From NCBI RefSeq assembly GCF_030056655.1, contig NZ_JASHIE010000013.1, forward strand, positions 163,804-227,803: 64,000 bases of DNA. Direction: 5' to 3'. The DNA comes from Flectobacillus rivi. Lineage in GTDB: Bacteria > Bacteroidota > Bacteroidia > Cytophagales > Spirosomataceae. The notes below the pieces were generated by a model. The model was not told the DNA's origin, ran no database searches, and worked only from the letters and a program-made list of their open reading frames with translations. The position numbers were made by a program, and so were the translations under genes. Shown here one piece after another: positions 23,850 through 33,015 of this stretch; position 1 is the stretch's first letter; each line of letters begins with the position of its first letter.

Positions 23850-26800
23850 ATGAATCAATCTAGACTATTACTATCACCATGGATGAAAAAATCTGTGGTA
23901 CAAATCCCCGTGGCCTGTTTGCTGCTCAACTTGATTGGCGTCAAGGATGTTACAGCAAAGACAACTGCGGGATTTTTAACCAGTAATTCAAGTAATGTCA
24001 GTAGCCTTATCGCCGATCAGACGGTAAAAGGTAAGGTTGTTGATGAAAAAGGCGAACCAATCGCTGGAGTAAACATTCTTGTGAAAGGAACACCCAACAA
24101 AGGAGCAAGTACCAATGCTTCAGGGGAGTTTACTATCAACGTAAGTAATCAAAATGTGACCTTGATTTTTTCTTCTATTGGCTTCGTTAGTCAAGAAGTA
24201 GCTATCAACAATCGTACGTTTCTCGAGGTAAAACTTTTAGCAGATGTAAAAAGTCTCGATGAAGTTGTAGTAGTTGGTTACGGTACTCAAAAGAAAGAAT
24301 CGTTGACAGGTGCTATCTCGGTAATAACTTCAAAAGATATTGAAAAAGTACACGGGGGATCAACCGTAAGTGCGGGTTTGGCAGGTAAAATCCCAGGGGT
24401 AACTTTCCGTATGGCTGATGGTCGTCCAGGTGCGAGTGCCAATATCCAAATTCGTAACATGGGTGATCCACTTTACGTAATCGATGGTATTCAACAAGAT
24501 GCTGGTCAGTTTAACAACATTGCTCCTAACGACATTGAAAGTATCTCTGTGTTGAAAGATGCTTCTGCGGCTATCTATGGGGTTCGTGCTGCCAACGGGG
24601 TTGTTGTTGTAACTACCAAAAGAGGAAAAGCTGGTTCTAAAAATACCATTAATGTAGATACCTACACTGGATGGCAAAACTGGTCGCGATTCCCAAGTGT
24701 TGTAAATGACTCTTATCAGTGGTGGTTAGGAAAGGTAGATGCTGATGTAAACCAATTTTTTACAACAGCTATGACAAAAACTGAACTTGAAAAATATAAG
24801 GTTGGAACAGAATATGGTTACCAAACTTTCAACTGGAAAGACTTTATCATTCAAGGAAATGCTCCACTTAATTCATTGAATATCAGTGCAACTGGTGGTT
24901 CAGACAAAATTACTTATTACTTATCTGCTACACGTTTAGCTCAAAGTTCGGTATTAGGTCGTGAGTTTACTTTCCAAAGAAGTAATATCCAAAGTAACGT
25001 AGATGCTCAAATCTCAAATCGTTTGAAAGTGGGCGTACAAATCAATGGTCGTATCGAAACACGTGACCAACCGGGTATCCCTGGGGCAGATGATTACTGG
25101 TTACCAAGATTTGCCATTTTGAGAAACCGTCCTTTCGAACGTCCTTATGCAAATGACAATCCAGAGTATTTGAACGATATTAAGCACAATGAAACAAACT
25201 GGGCTTATAACAACAAAAAACTAGGAGGATACTGGCGTGAAGACTGGCGTGTAATGCAAGCCAATTTTACAGGAGAATACCAAATTCCGGGCGTGAAAGG
25301 TTTGACAGCCAGAGGTATGTATTCTTACTACATTGCTGACCGTGTTATGAATGGACATGAATATACGTATCAAGCGTATACCTATAACCCAACAGACAAT
25401 AGCTATAAAGTAACTGGTGGTAGTACCAACCCTTGGCGTGAAAGAGGTACTCGCAAAGTAATGCGTAATATCTATCAAGGTCAATTAAGTTATAATAATA
25501 CTTTCGGAAAACATAACGTAGGAGGAGTATTTGTAACAGAACGTCAGGAACAAAGATACCAAGACCAGTGGGTTCACTCGGTGCCAAAAACAAACGTGTT
25601 GCCACTAGTGTATTTCACAACAATGGATACCTACAACGATACAGACAACGAGGAAGCTAGAATTGGTTATATCGGTCGTTTCAACTACAACTTTGCTAAC
25701 AAATATTATGTTGAAGTTTCTGCTCGTCGTGATGCCTCTTGGAAATTTACTCCAGACAAACGTGTAGGTGTATTCCCTTCTGCTTCAATTGGTTGGAGAA
25801 TTACAGATGAGCCTTTTATGAAAAATATTCTAGGTTCAAAAAGCATTTTGGATGATTTAAAGTTAAGAGCTTCTTACGGGGTATTGGGTGATGATAACAT
25901 TGGTATTGGTGCTTATGACTACTTAACTGGTTATAACTACAACGCAGGAACTGTTATTTTGAGCGGTACGCCAGTAGTTACTAGCCGTGACAAGGGTCAA
26001 CCAATCACAAACATCTCTTGGTTTAAAAGTAAGGTTACCGACATCGGTGCAGACTTTTCTTTGCTAGGCACAAAATTGACAGGTAGCGTAGATTATTTCC
26101 ATCGTTTAAGAACTGGGTTGAGAGGTCGCAAATATGACATCTTAGTACCAAGCGAACTAGGTTATAGCCTTCCAGACGAAAACGTAAATAGCGACGCCCA
26201 ATCAGGTGGTGAAATTGCTCTTCAATACAATAACAAAAAAGGAGATTTTAGCTACAGTATCGGTGGAAACCTTTCTTACGCTCGTAGCAAAACGGTTGAA
26301 ACGTACAAACCAATTTTCAACAACTCTTGGGATAACTACCGTAACTCAATCGAGAATCGTTACACAGGGATTTTCTGGGGCTACGAAACCACTGGTCAGT
26401 TCAAAACTATGGAGGAAATCAATGCTTATCCTGTAAACATCGATGGTCAAGGAAACCGTACGCTACTTCCTGGTGATTTGATTTACAAAGACATCAACGG
26501 TGATGGTAAAATCGACCAATACGATGTTCGCCCAATTGGTTACACCACTACAGGTCAGCCAACGATAAACTTTGGCTTTAACGTATCAGTAGGTTGGAAA
26601 GGCTTCTCTCTAACAGCTGACTTCTCTGGTGGTAGCATGTACTCTTGGAACCAAAACTGGGAACAAAGATGGGCATACCAAAACGAGGGAGCACTCAATT
26701 CACTTTTGACAGACAGATGGCATCGTGCTGATCCATTCAATATCAACAGCGAATGGATTCCAGGTCGCTTCCCTGCATTCAGATACAACAACGGTGGACA

Positions 26801-27065
26801 TAGCAATTACAACCGTAACTCTACCTTCTGGTTACAAAACGTAACTTACTTACGTGCTCGTACCCTAGAATTAGGCTATCAGTTACCAAAATCAATCTTA
26901 GATAAAATCAAAGTTCAAAGAGCACGTGTGTATATCAACGCATACAATATGTTCTCTTTCGACAATCTGAAGGAGTATGGTGTTGACCCAGAAATTGCTG
27001 ACGACAATGGTTTGCAATATCCTCAAAGCAAGTTTGTTAACATCGGTCTTAACCTTTCTATCTAA
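23850..27065 (+). CDS. SusC/RagA-family TonB-dependent glycan transporter
   Basis: This is an outer-membrane barrel of 1071 residues that imports glycan fragments with TonB energy. After an N-terminal export segment come a carboxypeptidase-like regulatory domain (about 57-140; VKGKVVDEKGEPIAGVNILV), the TonB-box/plug start DEVVVVGYGTQKKESLTGAI (about 146) and a plug with PLYVIDGIQQD and ESISVLKDASAAIYGVRAANG (about 210-250). Typical C-terminal barrel strands follow, ending SKFVNIGLNLSI. The length fits SusC proteins. The initiating Met precedes an unusually long N-terminus (MNQSRLLLSPWMKKS), as in many Bacteroidota SusC proteins. susD starts 18 bp later. Control by the upstream hybrid regulator is inferred from position. 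Confidence 0.97.
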   Translation: MNQSRLLLSPWMKKSVVQIPVACLLLNLIGVKDVTAKTTAGFLTSNSSNVSSLIADQTVKGKVVDEKGEPIAGVNILVKGTPNKGASTNASGEFTINVSNQNVTLIFSSIGFVSQEVAINNRTFLEVKLLADVKSLDEVVVVGYGTQKKESLTGAISVITSKDIEKVHGGSTVSAGLAGKIPGVTFRMADGRPGASANIQIRNMGDPLYVIDGIQQDAGQFNNIAPNDIESISVLKDASAAIYGVRAANGVVVVTTKRGKAGSKNTINVDTYTGWQNWSRFPSVVNDSYQWWLGKVDADVNQFFTTAMTKTELEKYKVGTEYGYQTFNWKDFIIQGNAPLNSLNISATGGSDKITYYLSATRLAQSSVLGREFTFQRSNIQSNVDAQISNRLKVGVQINGRIETRDQPGIPGADDYWLPRFAILRNRPFERPYANDNPEYLNDIKHNETNWAYNNKKLGGYWREDWRVMQANFTGEYQIPGVKGLTARGMYSYYIADRVMNGHEYTYQAYTYNPTDNSYKVTGGSTNPWRERGTRKVMRNIYQGQLSYNNTFGKHNVGGVFVTERQEQRYQDQWVHSVPKTNVLPLVYFTTMDTYNDTDNEEARIGYIGRFNYNFANKYYVEVSARRDASWKFTPDKRVGVFPSASIGWRITDEPFMKNILGSKSILDDLKLRASYGVLGDDNIGIGAYDYLTGYNYNAGTVILSGTPVVTSRDKGQPITNISWFKSKVTDIGADFSLLGTKLTGSVDYFHRLRTGLRGRKYDILVPSELGYSLPDENVNSDAQSGGEIALQYNNKKGDFSYSIGGNLSYARSKTVETYKPIFNNSWDNYRNSIENRYTGIFWGYETTGQFKTMEEINAYPVNIDGQGNRTLLPGDLIYKDINGDGKIDQYDVRPIGYTTTGQPTINFGFNVSVGWKGFSLTADFSGGSMYSWNQNWEQRWAYQNEGALNSLLTDRWHRADPFNINSEWIPGRFPAFRYNNGGHSNYNRNSTFWLQNVTYLRARTLELGYQLPKSILDKIKVQRARVYINAYNMFSFDNLKEYGVDPEIADDNGLQYPQSKFVNIGLNLSI

Positions 27066-27083
27066 TTAATTTTGAATCCGAAA

Positions 27084-28973
27084 ATGAAAAAAACGATATA
27101 TAGTATTCTTTTGGCAAGTCTTGGAATTTGTTGGTCGTGTAATGATGATGCCTTCCTTGACAGAAAACCAACCAATATTTTAACAGAACAACAAGTATGG
27201 TCTAGTCCAGACCAAGCGCTGTCTGTTTTAGGCGATTTATATAACAGATATGTTGACCTTGGTACTGTAAAAAACTGGACAGCTATCTCTGACTTCAACG
27301 AAGCATTTTGGTCTGAAGCAGGACAGTATGGAAACTTCCAAAACACAGGTTGGGACTACGGTGCTTGGGGAGCATGGGATTACGGTTACATCCGTGACTT
27401 AAACCTTTTTATCCAAAAATGTAATAATGCAACTGCCCTTGACGCTGCCACAAAAGACCGCTTTTTGGCAGAAGCTAGATTCTTGAGAGCTTCGTATTAT
27501 TTTGAATTGGTAAAAAGAATGGGCGGTGTGCCGTTAATTCTTGAACCTCTTACTTATGACTTTAGTGGCGACCCAACGTATTTGCGTAATCCTCGTGCTA
27601 AAGAATCGGAAGTGTATGATTTTATCTTGAAAGAATCCGATGATATCAAAGATAAACTTCCATCAAGTACTTCGGAAAAATCAAGAGCAACCAAAGGTGC
27701 CGTATTAGCCATGGCTTCTCGTGCTGCCCTTTATGCAGCATCTATCGCTCGCTATGGAACAAATACACCTGTTGTGACACTCTCAGGTGGTGAAGTTGGG
27801 ATTCCAAGTAGTTTGGCTACTGGTTATTACAACAAAGCCCTAGGTTATGCTCAAGATTTGATTTCTGGAAAAGCTGGTGCTTATAGTTTGTACAACAAAA
27901 AACCAGATTTATCTGAAAACTTTGCTTCTATTTTCTATGATAAAGCAAATAACCCTGAGGTGATTTTTGTAGAAGATTTTAAACTACAATCTGGTAAAAC
28001 TCACAATTTCACTGTTGTAAACCAACCACGTTATGGAGCTGAGGAAGAAGAAGGCGGACGTATTAACCCTTCTTTGAACTTTGTTCAAGCATTTGAAAAG
28101 TTGGACAATACTTATGCGCCACTTCCAACAACCAACAGCGACGGTACTCCTGTGTATTATTCGGGTATTAGCGACATTTTTGCTGACCGTGATGCTCGTT
28201 TGGCTGGTACTGTTATTCTTCCTGGAAGTAAATTTAAGGGTAGAGCAGTAGATATTTGGGCTGGTTATCAATTGGCAGATGGTTCTATTATCAGTGGTAC
28301 AGACCGTGGTGCACAAAAAGTATTACCGGGTAAAACGCTAGCAGAACAAGTAGTAGGATTTGACGGACCAATCGATGGCTTTGAATTTACTGCTCAAACA
28401 GGTTTTTATTTAAGAAAATACCTTGACCCAGCAGTCGGTTCGGGTCAGCGTGGGGTGCAATCTGAAATGTGGTTTGTTCGCTATCGTTTTGGAGAGGTAT
28501 TGCTCAATGCAGCAGAAGCAGCATTCGAGTTAGGTCAAAAAGACTTGTCTGCTCAATACATGAACTCGCTTCGTGCTCGTGCTGGTTTAACCAAAGCGCT
28601 TACAGCCAACGATATCAACTTCGACCGTATTGCTCACGAACGTCGTGTGGAGTTAGCATTTGAAGGTCATACGCTTTACGATATGAAACGCTGGAGAATT
28701 GCTCACCTAATTCAAGATGGGAATAGCATCTCTCCTACTGAGTTAAATTCTGAACTTGATAAAGCGACCAAACGTAATACTCAGCCGTACTCACTTTGGC
28801 CGTATCGTATCTATGCGCCAAATACAGCCAACCATGACAAATGGATTTTCAAGGTGGTGAAATTGACACGTGTAACTGGTGCTGACCGTTTCTTGATGGG
28901 TAATTACTATTCAAGAATTGGTGACGATATCATCAGTAACAACCCTAAAATTGTGAGAAACCCAAATCAATAG
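27084..28973 (+). CDS. SusD/RagB-family surface glycan-binding lipoprotein
   Basis: This is a lipoprotein of 629 residues and the partner lid of the SusC channel. I chose the ATG at 27084 over a TTG four codons upstream because it opens a clean signal MKKTIYSILLASLGICWSC with the lipid-anchored Cys. The mature start NDDAFLDRKPTNILTEQQVW is typical of SusD. TPR-like helices with FLAEARFLRASYYFELVKRMGGVPLI and a C-terminal RxxELAFEGHTLYDMKRWR (about 535-552) confirm the family. It binds the target oligosaccharide at the cell surface. It is cotranscribed with susC and with the DUF3823 gene 19 bp downstream. Confidence 0.97.
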   Translation: MKKTIYSILLASLGICWSCNDDAFLDRKPTNILTEQQVWSSPDQALSVLGDLYNRYVDLGTVKNWTAISDFNEAFWSEAGQYGNFQNTGWDYGAWGAWDYGYIRDLNLFIQKCNNATALDAATKDRFLAEARFLRASYYFELVKRMGGVPLILEPLTYDFSGDPTYLRNPRAKESEVYDFILKESDDIKDKLPSSTSEKSRATKGAVLAMASRAALYAASIARYGTNTPVVTLSGGEVGIPSSLATGYYNKALGYAQDLISGKAGAYSLYNKKPDLSENFASIFYDKANNPEVIFVEDFKLQSGKTHNFTVVNQPRYGAEEEEGGRINPSLNFVQAFEKLDNTYAPLPTTNSDGTPVYYSGISDIFADRDARLAGTVILPGSKFKGRAVDIWAGYQLADGSIISGTDRGAQKVLPGKTLAEQVVGFDGPIDGFEFTAQTGFYLRKYLDPAVGSGQRGVQSEMWFVRYRFGEVLLNAAEAAFELGQKDLSAQYMNSLRARAGLTKALTANDINFDRIAHERRVELAFEGHTLYDMKRWRIAHLIQDGNSISPTELNSELDKATKRNTQPYSLWPYRIYAPNTANHDKWIFKVVKLTRVTGADRFLMGNYYSRIGDDIISNNPKIVRNPNQ

Positions 28974-28992
28974 ACATTCAATTTAATTCAAT

Positions 28993-29691
28993 ATGAAAAT
29001 TTTAAAATACTTCGTTGTGCTTGCCGGACTACTTTTGGTTGCCTGTTCAAAGGATAACTATGTAGCACCATCAATTACACTCAAAGGTCGCATCGTGTAT
29101 GGAGGCGAGCCTTTAAATCTCGAATACAGCCAAGTAGGTATGCAGCTTTGGGAGCCAGGTTGGGGAAAATTAGCGCCTATCGATGTAACCGTTTCGCAAG
29201 AAGGTACGTTTTCTTCTTTATTGTTTGCAGGAAAATACAAATTGATTATTCCTAAAGGTCAAGGACCGTTCATGACCAAAGCACAACAAGGTAGTTCTTC
29301 TGATACTTTGTATGTTGATTTGAAGGATAATCAAAACATCGACATAGAAGTAACTCCATATTACTTGATTAAGAATGCCAAATTCGCCAATGAAGCTGGA
29401 GTAGTCTCAACTACCTTCGATCTCAGTAAGGTTATAACGGACGCTAACGCCAAAAGTATTGAGCGTGTGAGTCTTTATATCAACAAGACGCAGTTCGTGG
29501 CTGGTAGCACAAATATCGCAGCCACAAACCTATCTGGTGCTAATGTGACTAATCTAACAGGTATCAAAATGTCTGTTAACGTTCCAACCATCAATCCAGA
29601 TCAAAATTATGTGTACGCACGTGTGGGCTTAAAGATTGCTGGTGTCGAGGATATGATCTTCTCTCCTATCCAGAAAATTCAATACAAATAG
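28993..29691 (+). CDS. DUF3823 surface lipoprotein (SusE-position)
   Basis: This is a lipoprotein of 232 residues (signal MKILKYFVVLAGLLLVAC, Cys18). The mature protein is all-beta: ITLKGRIVYGGEPL, then a VGMQLWEPGWGK segment, VSQEGTFSSLLFAGKYKLII and a second Ig-like domain with ISVxLYIN-type strands. This matches DUF3823 proteins encoded after susD in many loci. By analogy it is an auxiliary glycan-binding protein of the outer-membrane complex; no catalytic residues are expected. It is the last gene of the susC-susD transcript, which ends at the terminator at 29841. Being next to the origin, it marks the boundary between the PUL and the replication module. Confidence 0.85.
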   Translation: MKILKYFVVLAGLLLVACSKDNYVAPSITLKGRIVYGGEPLNLEYSQVGMQLWEPGWGKLAPIDVTVSQEGTFSSLLFAGKYKLIIPKGQGPFMTKAQQGSSSDTLYVDLKDNQNIDIEVTPYYLIKNAKFANEAGVVSTTFDLSKVITDANAKSIERVSLYINKTQFVAGSTNIAATNLSGANVTNLTGIKMSVNVPTINPDQNYVYARVGLKIAGVEDMIFSPIQKIQYK

Positions 29692-29736
29692 TAGATACTC
29701 TACCAATGTTTTGAAGCATCATCCCTTTAGGATAGC

Positions 29737-29812
29737 GGCTGTTGGATTGCGGAAGTATCATCAACTTTATAAAAAAGGCGGTGTTTTTCTATATTTCCGC
29801 AATCAACAGTCC
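29737..29812. repeat. Long-loop inverted repeat after the DUF3823 gene
   Basis: An 18-nt arm at 29737-29754 (GCTGTTGGATTGCGGAA core) is nearly complementary to 29795-29812 (TTCCGCAATCAACAGTCC), with one bulged base and a loop of about 40 nt. It may be a remnant of a repeat element or an mRNA 3' structure. Confidence 0.5.
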
Positions 29813-29840
29813 CCAATCCACTATTAATCATTCATATTAT

Positions 29841-29885
29841 AGCCCAATTTTTCTGGAATAATCCGAAAAATTGGGCTATTTTTAT
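29841..29885 (+). terminator. Intrinsic terminator of the susCD transcript
   Basis: AGCCCAATTTTTC (29841-29853) pairs perfectly with GAAAAATTGGGCT (29865-29877) and is followed by ATTTTTAT. It separates the PUL from the origin. Confidence 0.85.
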
Positions 29886-29893
29886 CATTTTTA

Positions 29894-30333
29894 TATAACC
29901 GATTTCACGAAATTAGGCTTAAAATCTTCGTTATTTTAAAATTAAAGCACTTTTTATATATAACCAAAATCACGATTTAATATAACCATTTTCACGGAAT
30001 GCCTTTTTTATTTAACAAAATCGAACTAGCTACCTTTCATATTCACACTATTTTTTTATTCATTTAAGAAATCAAAGAAGGACTATTTTTTTTAGAGTCG
30101 ATTAAAAAAAATAAACAAAAACTTTTAAAAAAACAGCAACATCTTCTTTTGTTGTTTTTATTCTTTTTTATTCTTTTTTATGTTTAAAGGCTTTGTAACT
30201 ATTTGATTTACAGTTTATTGCAGATGCAACTATAACCAAAATCACGACAACTATAACCATTTTCACGAGTAACTATAACTATAATCACGATTAACCATAA
30301 CCAAAATCACGGATAACTATAACCATTTTCACG
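29894..30333. repeat. Iteron replication origin (eight iterons in two clusters)
   Basis: Eight 16-bp iterons with consensus TATAACCAWWWTCACG lie at 29894, 29959, 29981, 30231, 30252, 30274, 30296 and 30318. Starts within clusters are 21-22 bp apart, two helical turns, as expected for Rep protein binding on one face. The 234 bp between the clusters are extremely AT-rich with T-runs and TTCTTTTTTA direct repeats at 30160-30182, a likely DNA unwinding element. The initiator gene begins 165 bp downstream. I see no separate gene in 29886-30498. No DnaA box was sought exhaustively. Confidence 0.85.
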
Positions 30334-30335
30334 AG

Positions 30336-30375
30336 TAACTATAACTATAACTCGACGGAGTTATAGTTATAGTTA
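30336..30375. promoter_or_regulatory. Perfect palindrome upstream of rep (candidate autorepression operator)
   Basis: An 18-bp arm made of TAACTATAACTATAACTC (30336-30353) is perfectly inverted at 30358-30375 around a GACG centre. The arms are built from iteron-like ATAACTATAACT units facing each other, the classic layout by which Rep dimers repress their own gene. It lies immediately upstream of a candidate -7 box. Confidence 0.65.
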
Positions 30376-30389
30376 TAGTTAATTCTTTG

Positions 30390-30397
30390 TATATTTG
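30390..30397 (+). promoter_or_regulatory. Candidate -7 box (TATATTTG) of rep
   Basis: TATATTTG matches TAnnTTTG about 100 bp before the rep start. The expected -33 region falls inside the palindrome at 30336-30375, consistent with repression by Rep binding. Confidence 0.45.
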
Positions 30398-30498
30398 TTA
30401 TAGAAAGTGCTCATTATTAATGGCCATAAGCACTTTTTGGAATTCTATAGAAGATACTGAAATATCAATGTGTTGTTGATTAAACTCTGAACTGATTA

Positions 30499-32055
30499 AT
30501 GACAAAGAAACGAACACCAGCTTTACGTAAAAAGCAAGATTATCAAGACCGATATATCATCCGAATGCAAGGTGGTAAAGCAGGACTTGTGGAAGCTACC
30601 TCTAAAATGGACATCCATGAGTTTCGTGTATTTATGGCCATGCTCACGATGGTATTGCCCGACGACGATGATTTTGCGGAATACGAAATCCGTACACAAG
30701 ACATTATCAAATTATATTCTTTGAGTGATGATGGTCGATACTACGAGGCTATTCGTGATGCGGCAGAGCGTCTTTTTAATAAACGCTTTGTCATCTATGA
30801 AAAAAAAGAAGATGGCGAGATCTATAAGACGACTATTCACCTAATTGATGAAACAAGTGAACCTGTCAAGAAAAGTGAAAAAAATCGTATTCGCCTAAAG
30901 TTTAATCCCAAACTGAAACCCTATTTGTTGGAGCTCCAGAGAGAGTACCTAACCATCGATATTCGGAATATTGCAAATGTGCAAAGTCCGACATCGGTAA
31001 AGATGTACCTAATATTGAAGCATCAGTTTAATTTAGGAAACCGTCGAGCACGATATTCGGTAGCACGTTTGCGAGAAATTTTGGCGATTCAAGATAATGA
31101 ATATCCGATGTATGGAAATTTCAAACAGAAGATTTTACAGAAGACGATCAATGATTTTGAGAAATACACTGACTTGGTTGTAACGCAATTGGAAGAAGAA
31201 AAAGTTGGTCGTGCTGTGGATGCCGTTATATTTCATTTAGAAGAAAAGAAAGCCCCAAAGCAATTAGAGCAGATTTCGAAAAAGCTTACCAGACAAGTCA
31301 TCAAATCAACGAATGGTAGTATTGTAGTAGCTTCAAGAACACAGGATTTTATTGAAGAAATCACTCCTAGCGAAGTAATTGAGTCCACTCTCATTCAAGC
31401 AGAAGAACGTACCAGTACATTAGACCAGCTATACGAAAACGTCAGACGCTTCAGAATTGCTAAAAATACCCTCAAAAAGTGGTTAGATGGTTATTCTGAA
31501 GAGCAAGTAAAGCGTTCGATTGATTATGTGATTACAAAAATAGATAAGGGGGAAAAAATAAAAAGTGTCGGCGGCTATATCTTTAATCGTATCAAAGACG
31601 CTGATTGGGGAAATGAAGTGGTGACAAAAGAGATAAAAGTCAAACCCCAAGGTCCCTCTCCTATGGAGATTCAAAAAGCGAATCAACTACAAAGTGAATT
31701 GGAGAGATTGAAAGTTGATTTGCAAAAAGACTATTTTCAAGAGCGATTGGGGCTCGTACAAACCTTGGTTCAGGATGAGCAAGCTTTGATTGCGCAATTG
31801 ATGTTACAGCTTAAAAATGATAATGTAACTGAAAATCCGAATATCTTAGCTGAGCTTGCCCAAGCAAATTATCAGTTGTATCCTGAGTTGGATAATGTGC
31901 AAGAGTTTTTGGTGAACTTTGATAAAGGGGGAATTTTTCAAGGATATATGTTCGAGAAAGTGGAGAAATTATATCCAACAAAATTTGCTAAAATAAGAGA
32001 AGATTTTCAAGCAAAAGCTTTAGCAAACGGACTTAACGCAAATACCTTTTTTTAA
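30499..32055 (+). CDS. rep: Rep_3-type plasmid replication initiator
   Basis: This is a cytosolic DNA-binding protein of 518 residues. The first 290 residues match the two winged-helix layout of RepB/RepE/Rep_3 initiators: DIHEFRVFMAMLTMVLPDDD and YEIRTQDIIKLYSLSDDGRYYEAI in WH1, then IRLKFNPKLKPYLLELQ and SPTSVKMYLILKHQFNLGNRRARYSVARLREIL with KFKQKILQKTINDF-like helices in WH2. The C-terminal 220 residues are an extra, charged, helical region absent from short Rep proteins. Initiators of this kind bind iterons, melt the origin and recruit helicase. The iterons directly upstream and parAB directly downstream support the call. Family membership is strong; the role of the extension is unknown. 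Confidence 0.88.
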   Translation: MTKKRTPALRKKQDYQDRYIIRMQGGKAGLVEATSKMDIHEFRVFMAMLTMVLPDDDDFAEYEIRTQDIIKLYSLSDDGRYYEAIRDAAERLFNKRFVIYEKKEDGEIYKTTIHLIDETSEPVKKSEKNRIRLKFNPKLKPYLLELQREYLTIDIRNIANVQSPTSVKMYLILKHQFNLGNRRARYSVARLREILAIQDNEYPMYGNFKQKILQKTINDFEKYTDLVVTQLEEEKVGRAVDAVIFHLEEKKAPKQLEQISKKLTRQVIKSTNGSIVVASRTQDFIEEITPSEVIESTLIQAEERTSTLDQLYENVRRFRIAKNTLKKWLDGYSEEQVKRSIDYVITKIDKGEKIKSVGGYIFNRIKDADWGNEVVTKEIKVKPQGPSPMEIQKANQLQSELERLKVDLQKDYFQERLGLVQTLVQDEQALIAQLMLQLKNDNVTENPNILAELAQANYQLYPELDNVQEFLVNFDKGGIFQGYMFEKVEKLYPTKFAKIREDFQAKALANGLNANTFF

Positions 32056-32060
32056 AGTTT

Positions 32061-32103
32061 GAAGGTCTATCAAATGGTCAAAATGACCATTTGATAGACC
32101 TTC
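32061..32103. terminator. Bidirectional terminator built around a parS-like palindrome
   Basis: Two 20-bp perfect arms (32061-32080 and 32084-32103) with a 3-nt centre lie between the convergent rep and parB genes. Its core TGGTCAAAATGACCA (32075-32089) is the reverse complement of the core repeated in the 34-kb array. It can serve both genes as a terminator and may also bind ParB. Confidence 0.8.
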
Positions 32104-32107
32104 ATTT

Positions 32108-33013
32108 TTAGAATACTTTCTTAAAATTATTGAAAGATTTTTGAGCTTCGTCCAAATCTATCTTGCTTCTAGAGGCGAAAGCAATTCTTATTTTTTCCAA
32201 AACATCTTCATACAAAGTCTCAATAGCAGGTTCTTCTATGGCTACGATCGAACTCGGTGCTTGGTTTTGAGATACAATTGCTTCGAATTGAGAAAGATCT
32301 TCAATTGGTTGTTCGACTACTTGCTTGGATAGTTTTTGAACCTTAGCTTTTTCAATTTTTGCTTTTCCAGAAAGAACTTCATTTCTTAATTGAGTACTAA
32401 ACTTTTCGAGACCAGCAGCAAACTCAGCATCACGACGAATGGTTTTTTCTGAAACATTATATTCTTCCGCAAGCTTTTTAGCTGTAGAACTCTCTTGGGA
32501 ACTATCAGCTATCAATTGGTCATTTTGACCATTAGATAGTTCCTTTTTGAAGTTCAAACCAACATTAATTTTTTCGGTTTGATAACGGAGTCCTCGAAGG
32601 TAAGAAGCTTGTTGAGGATTCAAATTACGACGACCCAATTGAAGGTCAATCATGTATTCCTTGGCTTCTTTAATAGAGTCGAAAGGCACCAACTGAACAT
32701 TGAAATTAATCCCCAACTCGCTACAAATGTTGTAACGGTTGTGCCCATCTACCAACACATAAGCGGCTTCTTCTGCCGACCCTGTTCCAATGATTTCTTT
32801 AGTTGTTTCCCATACTAAAAGAGGGTCTTTGCAACCATCCTTTAGTAGGTTTGAACGTAATTGTTCATATTCCTGAGGTAATAGAGGTGGAATAAAGTCT
32901 CTTAGTTCGTCGAGAATTGTGATATTGGTTTTGATTTTTTCGACATAACTAAAAGAGTTGGTAATAGCTTCCCTTGCTTTAGATTTCAAGGTGCTTTTAA
33001 AATCTTTTGCCAT
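32108..33013 (-). CDS. parB: ParB-like partition protein
   Basis: This is a centromere-binding protein of 301 residues. The N-terminal ParB/Spo0J nuclease-like domain (about 35-130) has LRSNLLKDGCKDPLLVW, LVDGHNRYNICSELGI (the Arg94 motif region) and LQLGRRNLNPQQASYLRGL. A helix-turn-helix follows (AKKLAEEYNVSEKTIRRDAEF, about 178-198), then a C-terminal helical dimerisation region. The gene starts 2 bp after parA, so they form one operon. It is expected to load on the TGGTCA-N3-TGACCA palindromes. A copy of that palindrome lies inside the gene at 32517, within codons for the NGQNDQL stretch. Confidence 0.9.
   Translation of the reverse strand: MAKDFKSTLKSKAREAITNSFSYVEKIKTNITILDELRDFIPPLLPQEYEQLRSNLLKDGCKDPLLVWETTKEIIGTGSAEEAAYVLVDGHNRYNICSELGINFNVQLVPFDSIKEAKEYMIDLQLGRRNLNPQQASYLRGLRYQTEKINVGLNFKKELSNGQNDQLIADSSQESSTAKKLAEEYNVSEKTIRRDAEFAAGLEKFSTQLRNEVLSGKAKIEKAKVQKLSKQVVEQPIEDLSQFEAIVSQNQAPSSIVAIEEPAIETLYEDVLEKIRIAFASRSKIDLDEAQKSFNNFKKVF
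32517..32531. promoter_or_regulatory. parS-like palindrome inside parB
   Basis: TGGTCATTTTGACCA is identical to the 15-bp core of the array at 34.0-34.5 kb; the flanks (ATTAGATAG on the right) also match. It encodes part of a linker before the ParB helix-turn-helix. Confidence 0.75.
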
Positions 33014-33015
33014 AA

